Program-made: the position numbers and the translations under genes
Notes under the pieces: generated by a model
Told to the model about the DNA's origin: nothing
Seen by the model: only the letters and a program-made list of their open reading frames with translations
Databases searched by the model: none
Shown: positions 34,668 to 45,143 of the stretch, in pieces
Numbering within the stretch: position 1 is the first letter of the stretch
Layout of the letters: every line of letters starts with the position of its first letter
From: Gallaecimonas sp045291545
Lineage (GTDB): Bacteria; Pseudomonadota; Gammaproteobacteria; Enterobacterales; Gallaecimonadaceae
Reading direction: 5' to 3'
Assembly: GCF_045291545.1 (NCBI RefSeq)
Contig: NZ_CP149514.1
Location: 2,232,001 to 2,296,000, forward strand
DNA: 64,000 bases

Positions 34668-36212
34668 TCAGCGCAGTACTTCCGTGTGGTACTGCAAGGC
34701 TTCTGGCAGAGCATCTTGGCGATGATTGATATGCACCGAGAAGGTTGCCTTACTCAACTCATCAGCACTGAGATCAGAGAGATCAAAGAACGCTTCTACA
34801 CCCAAGTGAGTCTGACAGTTCTTACAATGCTTGACGTTCCAGCGACTTAATACCGTGTGATGGCCAAGCGGGATCTGCTTACCGCCCACGTCGGCATAAG
34901 CGCTAATCACAAAAGAACCACTGAGCAGACTACGGTCAATACCCCACACCCGTAATAGCGGCTGCTCCGCCTTCGCGGTTTTTGCAAAAAGGCGCTGGCC
35001 AGAGGCCAGAGAGCCGGCGCTGTAAGTCACACCCAGCTGGCTTTCACTGTTAATGCAATCGCGAGAGGTAAAGTAGCTGTTGGGGTCAGTGGCATCTTTG
35101 ATGAAAGGATACAAAGGTGTATCCATGGTCAGCTCTTCGCCCATCTCCTGGCCAACCGCCGGGCCCTGGCCACCCTGTGGCAAAGTGTTAGCGCTGGTAC
35201 CGGCATAACCGGCGATAATATCGAACGAATCAGTATGGCCGGTCTGTTGCTGCCAGAGCCAGAACATCCGATCGACATTACAGTGGTGGAAAAAGAAAAT
35301 TGGGTCGAGGCCAGCCGTGTTGTTCTCACCCATGTCGCCGTTAGCGCCACTTATCTGACCGAATTCGCCTTCGTTGTAAACGTCAAAGCCGCCTACCGCT
35401 AGGTGAATATCATTGTGAGGCTGTTCCAGCGGCACTGTCTTAACCTTGTATTCTTTGGTCCAGGCAGCCGCTGAGGTGGTATTGGAAAAAGCCGTATAAT
35501 TTGGCGCGTCCAGGCAGGTTTCAAATTGCCAGTAAACACCGCCTTTTAACGGGTGAGGATCGCTGTTGGTGACCGGGCCGCCTTTGAGCCAGGCAACAAC
35601 GTTGCTATTGAGTAGGTTGGTGTTGGTCACTGGATCTTTGAACTTGGCATTATGCATTTCCGTTTGTGCTTGTGCCTCGGCTGTACCTACCAGGCCCGAC
35701 AACGGATAGCGCACGGTTTCATAGCCCGCCGGTTTGCTGTAGCGCTTGTCATCACCGGCTACCGCGTCATTGACCGCTTTTTGCAGCACATAAGAGCGCA
35801 AGGGGTTGTCGACTTGCTTGCCATCCAGCTCAACCTTTTGCGCGGTCAGAATAGACGGGATCCCCTGCATCCGGGTTTGCTCACTGGTCTCGTCCCAATA
35901 TGGCATGGTGACACCCGGCACGATTGACTGCAGGGCTTTTTCAATGCGCCATACATAGACCCGGTGCCAGGTAGGAAAAAGCACATTACCGTGGTTACAG
36001 TAGCCACCCCAGTAAGACGGATCAGTAGCGCCTTGGCCGGCAAAAGGTTCGCCGTGGTAACCGCCAAGAACAAAAAAGGAGTTCAAATCTTCCGGTGGCA
36101 GCGCCTTGATGCCAATCCATGCCCGCAGCAAATCCTCCAAGGGTTGCTTATTACCGGCGTCGTATTGCTGCTGTAATTCCCGTACGGAATAGCGCGTGTT
36201 CAGTGATGACAT
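34668..36212 (-). CDS. Tyrosinase (type 3 copper oxidase), fungal-like copper site
   Basis: A 514-residue protein with no signal peptide. CuA ligands: His53 (GGYHGEPF), His74 (YCNHGNVLF) and His83 (TWHRVYVWR); Cys72 two residues before His74 is positioned for the Cys-His thioether typical of fungal and plant enzymes. CuB: His266 and His270 (PHNDIH), and the HH pair 309-310 in IFFFHHCNVDRMFWLW. Tyrosinases hydroxylate monophenols and oxidise diphenols to quinones, leading to melanin. The C-terminal 150 residues form an additional beta-rich domain with a CKNCQTH segment. AAGGA precedes ATG 36212 and the upstream membrane-protein gene is 13 bases away. Substrate is inferred. Confidence 0.93.
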   Translation of the reverse strand: MSSLNTRYSVRELQQQYDAGNKQPLEDLLRAWIGIKALPPEDLNSFFVLGGYHGEPFAGQGATDPSYWGGYCNHGNVLFPTWHRVYVWRIEKALQSIVPGVTMPYWDETSEQTRMQGIPSILTAQKVELDGKQVDNPLRSYVLQKAVNDAVAGDDKRYSKPAGYETVRYPLSGLVGTAEAQAQTEMHNAKFKDPVTNTNLLNSNVVAWLKGGPVTNSDPHPLKGGVYWQFETCLDAPNYTAFSNTTSAAAWTKEYKVKTVPLEQPHNDIHLAVGGFDVYNEGEFGQISGANGDMGENNTAGLDPIFFFHHCNVDRMFWLWQQQTGHTDSFDIIAGYAGTSANTLPQGGQGPAVGQEMGEELTMDTPLYPFIKDATDPNSYFTSRDCINSESQLGVTYSAGSLASGQRLFAKTAKAEQPLLRVWGIDRSLLSGSFVISAYADVGGKQIPLGHHTVLSRWNVKHCKNCQTHLGVEAFFDLSDLSADELSKATFSVHINHRQDALPEALQYHTEVLR

Positions 36213-36225
36213 AACAGAGTCCTTG

Positions 36226-36783
36226 TTAGCGAATAAGACGGCGCCGAGGCGCCCATAGAGTAAGCCCGGCGGTCGGCTTCCAGCTGGCCACCAATACTCC
36301 GCCGAGCCACAGTCCGAGCATGTCGCCGACCGTCATCCCCAGTGTCATCAGGATGTGGTGCAGCAACGGCAGCGACATCATTTGCGAAGGTAGCCAGTGG
36401 TGAGTCAGCCCCATACCTACCAACATCAGTGCTGCGGCAGGTAAGTGCAGTAACAATTGCACTGACCAAGCGTGCTGATGCCCACAGAGCAACCAGCAGG
36501 CAATGACACAGGCCGGCACCATCATGAGGCTGGGCAAACTCATCAACGCAGGGTGATGAACTTTAACCAACCAAGAGCCGATCACCATTGCAGCCCCACC
36601 AAGACTCCAGGTGATCAAGCCACATTGGGCTACCATTCCTAAGGTTTTCGGATTGATGGCAAAGAAGATGCCAGTGAGAAGAAACAGCCAAGAATACGCC
36701 GGCATCAGCTGCCAGGCCCATAGCCATTGCACTACAAGGCCAATCATACCGACGGCATATACCCAGCGTCCCTGCATTGTCAT
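36226..36783 (-). CDS. Met/His-rich polytopic membrane protein, tyrosinase operon partner
   Basis: A 185-residue protein with about six hydrophobic segments and many Met and His: HHPALM (76-81), MM at 87-88, HQH at 102-104, HH at 128-129, MM at 135-136, HH at 142-143 and several later Met. I do not recognise the family. ATG 36783 has AGAGG with 6-base spacing; ATG 36789 touches that site, so is unlikely. It is the first gene of an operon with tyrosinase (13-base gap). A copper-handling role is inferred from the residues and from the Marinomonas mediterranea ppoB1-ppoB2 precedent, where a membrane protein assists the tyrosinase. Confidence 0.72.
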   Translation of the reverse strand: MTMQGRWVYAVGMIGLVVQWLWAWQLMPAYSWLFLLTGIFFAINPKTLGMVAQCGLITWSLGGAAMVIGSWLVKVHHPALMSLPSLMMVPACVIACWLLCGHQHAWSVQLLLHLPAAALMLVGMGLTHHWLPSQMMSLPLLHHILMTLGMTVGDMLGLWLGGVLVASWKPTAGLTLWAPRRRLIR

Positions 36784-36793
36784 GGTCATCCTC

Positions 36794-36814
36794 TACCTAA
36801 AGGTAATACTACCT
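36794..36814 (-). other. Alternating AGGTA/TACCT repeats in the tyrosinase-operon leader
   Basis: On the plus strand TACCT (36794-36798), AGGTA (36801-36805) and TACCT (36810-36814) lie in sequence. On the transcript, the middle element can pair with either outer element. The one nearer the start overlaps the AGAGG ribosome site at 36790-36794 by one base, so a mutually exclusive leader structure could affect initiation. No experimental support. Confidence 0.45.
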
Positions 36815-36824
36815 GTGTACAACC

Positions 36825-36853
36825 AACATAGAGGATAAACAAATGGTGGTCAA
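36825..36853 (-). promoter_or_regulatory. Candidate promoter of the tyrosinase operon
   Basis: Minus strand: -35 TTGACC (36848-36853), 17-base spacer, -10 TATGTT (36825-36830). It lies about 42 bases before the start of the membrane-protein gene. The -35 box falls in a palindrome (36847-36860). Confidence 0.6.
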
Positions 36854-36860
36854 ATGACCA
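36847..36860. promoter_or_regulatory. Palindromic candidate operator over the tyrosinase-operon -35 box
   Basis: TGGTCA AA TGACCA is a perfect palindrome of 14 bases. Its right half on the minus strand contains the -35 element, so binding of a dimeric regulator would block or alter polymerase access. The regulator is unknown and is not encoded next to it. Confidence 0.5.
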
Positions 36861-36932
36861 TTAGGTTAATTACGGCGATTCAGCATAGAACTGCGCTTTA
36901 AGTAAAAGCACGGGTGGGGATTTTTATCCTGG

Positions 36933-36988
36933 GCCATACAAAACAAAAAAGCCTGCTCAAATGAGCAGGCTTTTTTGTTTTGTATGGC
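36933..36988 (-). terminator. Terminator of tRNA-Trp with a perfect 27-bp inverted repeat
   Basis: Arms 36933-36959 and 36962-36988 are perfect reverse complements around an AA loop: GCCTGC cores flanked by A6/T6, then AAAC, TAC and GCCA. The right arm includes the last four bases (GCCA) of the tRNA gene. A T run follows the GC-rich core on the minus strand, so the inner part is an ordinary intrinsic terminator. The outer 17 pairs are not needed for termination. Confidence 0.8.
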
Positions 36989-37060
36989 AGGGGCGGAGGG
37001 ACTCGAACCCCCAACTTTCGGTTTTGGAGACCGACGCTCTACCAATTGAACTACGCCCCT
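36985..37060 (-). tRNA. tRNA-Trp (CCA anticodon)
   Basis: Minus strand, 76 bases with encoded CCA. Acceptor stem AGGGGCG pairs with CGCCCCT; D loop has GGTAGAGC; the anticodon loop reads CTCCAAA with anticodon CCA; T loop GTTCGAGTC. The discriminator is G. The promoter is at 37075-37102. It lies about 1.1 kb beyond the rRNA operon end, in the same orientation. Confidence 0.97.
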
Positions 37061-37074
37061 GTAAAGCGGTTGCC

Positions 37075-37102
37075 ATTATAGCGGTTAGGGCATACAGGTA
37101 AA
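37075..37102 (-). promoter_or_regulatory. Promoter of tRNA-Trp
   Basis: Minus strand: -10 TATAAT (37075-37080), 16-base spacer, -35 TTTACC (37097-37102). The tRNA 5' end is 14 bases below the -10 box. The -10 is consensus. Confidence 0.72.
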
Positions 37103-37139
37103 GGCTTTTCCCTCACAAAAATATCTGAATGCTGTCTTT

Positions 37140-37949
37140 TTATACGGCGTTGAGAAATGGGCTGTCTTCTTCTTGTAGCTGCTGGTAAACACTGGTCAAT
37201 GTCGGCCAGTCCAGCCCCAACGCTTCAGCGGTTTTTTGTGGCCAGATCTCCGGTGCTTGTTCAGGCAAGGTCGGCTGCGCCAGTAACCACTTACTGAGAT
37301 AGAGTACAGCGGCTTCAGCACTAAAGGGCTTTTCAGCCAATGGTGCAAACTGTTTTTTGATCCCTTGAATAATCACATCTGGGAAGCGCCATTGATTGGC
37401 TAATTCAGCGCCGATATCCGCCGTCGAAAAACCCAGCAACGTTCGTTCAGCATCCAACCGCCCCTGGCGCTGAGCCAAGGCCCTGACATCATCAGCTGTA
37501 TCTGGGAAGGTCAGCACCAGAATCAACATCCCCAGATCATGCAACATACCGCAGGTAAAATGCTGCTCTCCAGGTAAATGAGCAGCCTCAGACAGCAACC
37601 GACAGGCTTCAGCGGTCATGAAGCTTTGCTTCCAGAACGCTTTGATATCGATACCTTTGACAGACTCGGTGGCACAAGTCAGCCCGGATGCAATAATCAA
37701 TGTCCGCAGACGATCCAGACCTAACCGCAAGGATGCATCCCGTACCGAAGAAATTTCTCTAACGCCGCCAAAACGAGCGGAGTTCGCCAGTCTCAGCACC
37801 TTAGCTGATAACACCGGGTCCTTGCTAAAGTCCGTAATAATACGATGAAAGTCCGGATCAGGCTGCTCAAACGTAGCAATTAGATCCTGCACAACCTCTG
37901 GCATGTGCGGCAATAGATGTGGCTTCGAAAAGCAGTCTTTTAGTTGCAT
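37140..37949 (-). CDS. HDOD domain protein
   Basis: A 269-residue cytoplasmic protein with an HDOD domain (about 10-200): MPEVVQDLIATFEQPDPDFHRIITDFSKDPVLSAKVLRLANS and GMLHDLGMLILV. HDOD resembles the HD phosphohydrolase fold but usually lacks its metal ligands, and is associated with signalling, motility and stress. The function here is unknown. It sits between the rRNA-operon terminator and tRNA-Trp on the same strand, starting 175 bases below the terminator stem, so an own promoter is needed. Confidence 0.86.
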   Translation of the reverse strand: MQLKDCFSKPHLLPHMPEVVQDLIATFEQPDPDFHRIITDFSKDPVLSAKVLRLANSARFGGVREISSVRDASLRLGLDRLRTLIIASGLTCATESVKGIDIKAFWKQSFMTAEACRLLSEAAHLPGEQHFTCGMLHDLGMLILVLTFPDTADDVRALAQRQGRLDAERTLLGFSTADIGAELANQWRFPDVIIQGIKKQFAPLAEKPFSAEAAVLYLSKWLLAQPTLPEQAPEIWPQKTAEALGLDWPTLTSVYQQLQEEDSPFLNAV

Positions 37950-38123
37950 GGAGATCCTCTGGCATCTTGCTCGTTATGGTTATTATGGTCTTTCAATGAT
38001 GTTGTTATGCTGCTGTTTTAACCTTAAGGCATACGCCATACTGGCACCAGCGCTTTATCACCACACTTAGCAGCCTTTTCCAATACGTCTGTTGGTGATA
38101 TTAAGCTCAAACCATTGAAAACG

Positions 38124-38152
38124 AAAAAGGCCCAGTCGTTAGACTGGGCCTT
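38124..38152 (-). terminator. Terminator of the rRNA operon
   Basis: Stem AAGGCCCAGTC / GACTGGGCCTT (38127-38137 with 38142-38152, loop GTTA), T run on the minus strand at 38128-38124. It lies 14 bases after the 5S 3' end. Confidence 0.9.
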
Positions 38153-38165
38153 CTCGTGTATTAGG

Positions 38166-38282
38166 TGCCTGGCAGTGACCTACTCTCACATGGCGAATGC
38201 CACACTACCATCGGCGCAACTGCGTTTCACTGCTGAGTTCGGAATGGAGTCAGGTGGTTCCACAGCGCTATTGCCGCCAGGC
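38166..38282 (-). rRNA. rrf: 5S ribosomal RNA
   Basis: Minus strand, about 117 bases; 5' GCCTGGCGGC and 3' GTCACTGCCAGGC pair as the terminal helix, with the usual CCATTCCGAACTCAG loop-A region. No tRNA follows. The 23S-5S spacer is about 115 bases (38283-38397) and holds no gene. Confidence 0.96.
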
Positions 38283-38397
38283 GAATTTGTTGGAGTCCGC
38301 TCATATGAGCCAACTCATTCAATTCGGATTAAAGCTGATAACAATGCTTAGATTCTCAGTCTTGCTTGGCGCCCTACAAAACCCTTTGGGTGTTGTA

Positions 38398-41286
<2,889 letters not shown>

Positions 41287-41430
41287 ATACAACCCCTAAG
41301 GGTTTCGCTTGCGCGAACACATCCTCACGAATGAGCATGTCCGTATGTGACTAACACCTGGTTTTTTCGCCGGACGCTCAAGTAAAACTGAGAGTCTCAT
41401 TTAAATTGCAGTGTTATCAGCTTTCCGAAT

Positions 41431-41442
41431 TGTTAAAGAGCA
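41431..41442 (-). promoter_or_regulatory. boxA of the 16S-23S spacer
   Basis: The minus strand reads TGCTCTTTAACA, a perfect boxA antitermination site for NusB/NusE. It lies in the 222-base tRNA-Glu to 23S spacer (41287-41508), which also has a GCCTAAG/CTTAGGC stem-like repeat around 41454-41486. Confidence 0.88.
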
Positions 41443-41508
41443 AGGCTTAAAAAAGCCTAAGGTAAATCTGACGATTTAACTTAGGCATTTCTCGAGCAAA
41501 CACATAAA

Positions 41509-41584
41509 TGGCGTCCCCTAGGGGATTCGAACCCCTGTTACCGCCGTGAAAGGGCGGTGTCCTAGGCCTCTAGACGAAGGGGAC
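41509..41584 (-). tRNA. tRNA-Glu (UUC anticodon)
   Basis: Minus strand, 76 bases with encoded CCA. Acceptor GTCCCCT and its complement AGGGGAC; anticodon loop CCTTTCACG region with anticodon TTC; T loop GTTCGAATC. Third tRNA in the 16S-23S spacer, nearest to 23S. Confidence 0.97.
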
Positions 41585-41625
41585 TTCAATCATGGTGGGC
41601 TGCTGTTGCAACCACAAACACTAAA

Positions 41626-41701
41626 TGGTGGAGCTAAGCGGGATCGAACCGCTGACCTCCTGCGTGCAAAGCAGGCGCTCTCCCAGCTGAGCTATAGCCC
41701 C
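41626..41701 (-). tRNA. tRNA-Ala (UGC anticodon)
   Basis: Minus strand, 76 bases with encoded CCA. Starts GGGGCTATAGCTCAGC; anticodon loop with TGC in CTTTGCACG; T loop GTTCGATCC. Second tRNA in the spacer. Confidence 0.97.
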
Positions 41702-41711
41702 ATATAAAGTG

Positions 41712-41788
<77 letters not shown>

Positions 41789-41858
41789 ACACCTGTATTC
41801 GCTCTTACTCATCCAAGTAATCTGTGTGGACACTGCGCAAACAGTACGCCTCTTTTAG

Positions 41859-43397
<1,539 letters not shown>

Positions 43398-43514
43398 AAA
43401 AGTTTGATGCTCAATGAATTGCTGAAGTGTTGAACACTTCGCAGTCATCGAGTAAATCTCAATTTTTTGAGATGTACCCTCTGCGAGTGCCCACACAGAT
43501 TACTTGGATTATCT

Positions 43515-43526
43515 TGTTAAAGAACG
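43515..43526 (-). promoter_or_regulatory. boxA of the rRNA leader
   Basis: The minus strand reads CGTTCTTTAACA, a near-consensus boxA antitermination site between promoter P2 and the 16S gene. The leader (about 43398-43550) has no gene. Confidence 0.82.
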
Positions 43527-43551
43527 TCGCTCTTGCTGAGCGAGGAAGCGC

Positions 43552-43579
43552 ATTCTACCGCTTCCAGAACACCTGTCAA
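43552..43579 (-). promoter_or_regulatory. rRNA promoter P2
   Basis: Minus strand: -35 TTGACA (43574-43579), 16-base spacer, -10 TAGAAT (43552-43557), GC-rich discriminator GCGC, typical for stringently controlled rRNA promoters. Confidence 0.88.
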
Positions 43580-43645
43580 GCGCTTTGCTCACCAGGGCTT
43601 TGAAGCAACTGACCTTAACCGGCGTTGTCGTTCGAAGCGAGGCGC

Positions 43646-43673
43646 ATTCTACTGCTGTGAGACTGGCTGTCAA
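43646..43673 (-). promoter_or_regulatory. rRNA promoter P1
   Basis: Minus strand: -35 TTGACA (43668-43673), 16-base spacer, -10 TAGAAT (43646-43651), followed by GCGCC. It is a near-copy of P2 94 bases upstream. The region 43398-43761 between 16S and pssA is otherwise gene-free: leader, boxA, P2, P1, then the pssA terminator. Confidence 0.88.
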
Positions 43674-43714
43674 CGCTCTTTTCCACTCTTTTCGCGTGAC
43701 TGCTGGATATCTAA

Positions 43715-43744
43715 GCAAAAAGGGGCGTCAACGCCCCTTTTTGC
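43715..43744 (-). terminator. Terminator after pssA
   Basis: A perfect 14-bp inverted repeat (43715-43728 with 43731-43744, loop CA), with GGGGCG core and flanking A and T tracts. It separates pssA from the rRNA promoters. Confidence 0.85.
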
Positions 43745-43761
43745 TTGTATTTCATTCAGCT

Positions 43762-44565
43762 TTAGTTGCTTTTGCTTTCGTCGTCATCACTTTTTTCAAA
43801 GTCGGCATCGCTATTATCTCCCACCACATGCTCCATTTTTAATTCCTTGACGGAACGGATGGTGATCACCGGACCCGAGATGGCGTAAAGCGTAAAGACC
43901 GTAAACAGCACCAAAGCCGGTTGCAGTGACACCACAACCAAGACTCCAACCACGATGAGAATAGCCAGGAAGGAGACTTTTTCTTTCCACGCCACCTCTT
44001 TAAAGGAGGGATAACGAAAGTTAGACACCATTAATACCCCGGCCAGGAAAGTGATCACTGCCACCAGCCAGGAAATAGTGTGCCCTGGTATATCAAAGTC
44101 ACTGCCTACCCAAACCAGACCAACAACAATGGCCGCCGCCGCTGGGCTCGCCAGTCCCTGGAAGTAGCGCTTATCGGCAATACCCACCTGCGTATTGAAA
44201 CGGGCCAACCGTAAGGCTGCTCCGACGGTATAGATGAATGCCGCCAACCAGCCGACTTTGCCTAAACCGGATAGCGCCCAGTTATACGCGACCAAGGCAG
44301 GTGCCACACCAAAGGAAACCATATCTGCCATGGAATCATACTCAGCACCAAAGGCACTTTGGGTATTGGTCATACGGGCTATGCGGCCATCGAAGCTGTC
44401 AAACAGCATGGCAACAAATACGGCTACAGCCGCGGCAGTAAAGTGCCCTTGCATAGACGCAATAACGGCATAGAAACCGGAAAATAGCCCGGCGGTGGTA
44501 AATAAATTGGGAAGCAGGTAAATGCCTTTACCCCGAGGGGTGTCGTTAGGCTGTTGCTCACTCAT
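43762..44565 (-). CDS. pssA: CDP-diacylglycerol-serine O-phosphatidyltransferase
   Basis: A 267-residue integral membrane enzyme of the CDP-alcohol phosphotransferase class (unlike the E. coli PssA, which is of the phospholipase-D type). Start ATG 44565 (MSEQQPNDTP). The signature D-G-x2-A-R-x8-G-x3-D-x3-D is complete at residues 59-81 (FDGRIAR to EYDSMAD). It makes phosphatidylserine for phosphatidylethanolamine. A terminator follows. It is divergent from the DUF4124-type gene. Confidence 0.94.
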   Translation of the reverse strand: MSEQQPNDTPRGKGIYLLPNLFTTAGLFSGFYAVIASMQGHFTAAAVAVFVAMLFDSFDGRIARMTNTQSAFGAEYDSMADMVSFGVAPALVAYNWALSGLGKVGWLAAFIYTVGAALRLARFNTQVGIADKRYFQGLASPAAAAIVVGLVWVGSDFDIPGHTISWLVAVITFLAGVLMVSNFRYPSFKEVAWKEKVSFLAILIVVGVLVVVSLQPALVLFTVFTLYAISGPVITIRSVKELKMEHVVGDNSDADFEKSDDDESKSN

Positions 44566-44656
44566 TATGGAAATCTCGCTTGGCGTCGCCATGAGGGTTA
44601 GACTGAATACGATATCACAGCCGCTTGGCCGCCCCCAAGATGGTAGGAGAGAGACA

Positions 44657-45115
44657 ATGTTGAAACAGTTTCTGGTTGTGCTTGGCTGCTTGGTCGCCTT
44701 TGCTGCCGCCGCTTCAACAGCTACAGACAATGACAAAAACACCGTTTACCGGTGGGTTGATGAACAAGGCAATGTGCATTTTGCCCAAACCCCTCCCGCT
44801 GGTATTGCTGCGCAAAAAATCAATATTGACGTGCCACTGGCCGCCAGCCCGGCTCCCGAGCAAGATGCAAAAGCGACTCCGCAGCCGGAAAAAACGTCAG
44901 AGCCCAAGTCTAACGATGGCGCACTGACCAACATCAAGCAGCAATTACAACAGGCTTGTGAGCAGGCCAAGAAAAACCTCAATGTACTGCAAAGCTTTGA
45001 TCGGGTTCGTATCAAGCAAAGTAACGGCGAGTACCGATTTTTGTCTGAACAGGAAAAGCAGGCACAAATAAAGCAGTACCAGCAGCAGATAAAAGAAGCC
45101 TGTAAAGATCAATAA
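44657..45115 (+). CDS. DUF4124 domain protein, exported
   Basis: A 152-residue protein, start ATG 44657, with AGGAG at 44646-44650. A signal peptide (about 1-22, with AFAAAAS) precedes TVYRWVDEQGNVHFAQTPP, the DUF4124 pattern. Middle part rich in Ala, Pro and Lys; C-terminal part charged and helical with many Gln. Function is unknown. It ends at a hairpin shared with clpB. Confidence 0.83.
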   Translation: MLKQFLVVLGCLVAFAAAASTATDNDKNTVYRWVDEQGNVHFAQTPPAGIAAQKINIDVPLAASPAPEQDAKATPQPEKTSEPKSNDGALTNIKQQLQQACEQAKKNLNVLQSFDRVRIKQSNGEYRFLSEQEKQAQIKQYQQQIKEACKDQ

Positions 45116-45138
45116 AAAGGCCGGCAATGCCGGCCTTT
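45114..45138. terminator. Bidirectional terminator between the DUF4124 gene and clpB
   Basis: Stem AAAGGCCGGC / GCCGGCCTTT (45116-45125 with 45129-45138, loop AAT), flanked by A and T tracts. The clpB stop is at 45144. Confidence 0.82.
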
Positions 45139-45143
45139 GAGGT

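Noticed and set aside
36933..37060. Prophage or island integration at tRNA-Trp
   Set aside because: No integrase or phage genes lie near, and the repeat is an inverted terminator, not a direct att repeat.
43533..43850. Open frames in the rRNA promoter region
   Set aside because: They run across P1, P2 and the pssA terminator and have no ribosome site or family.
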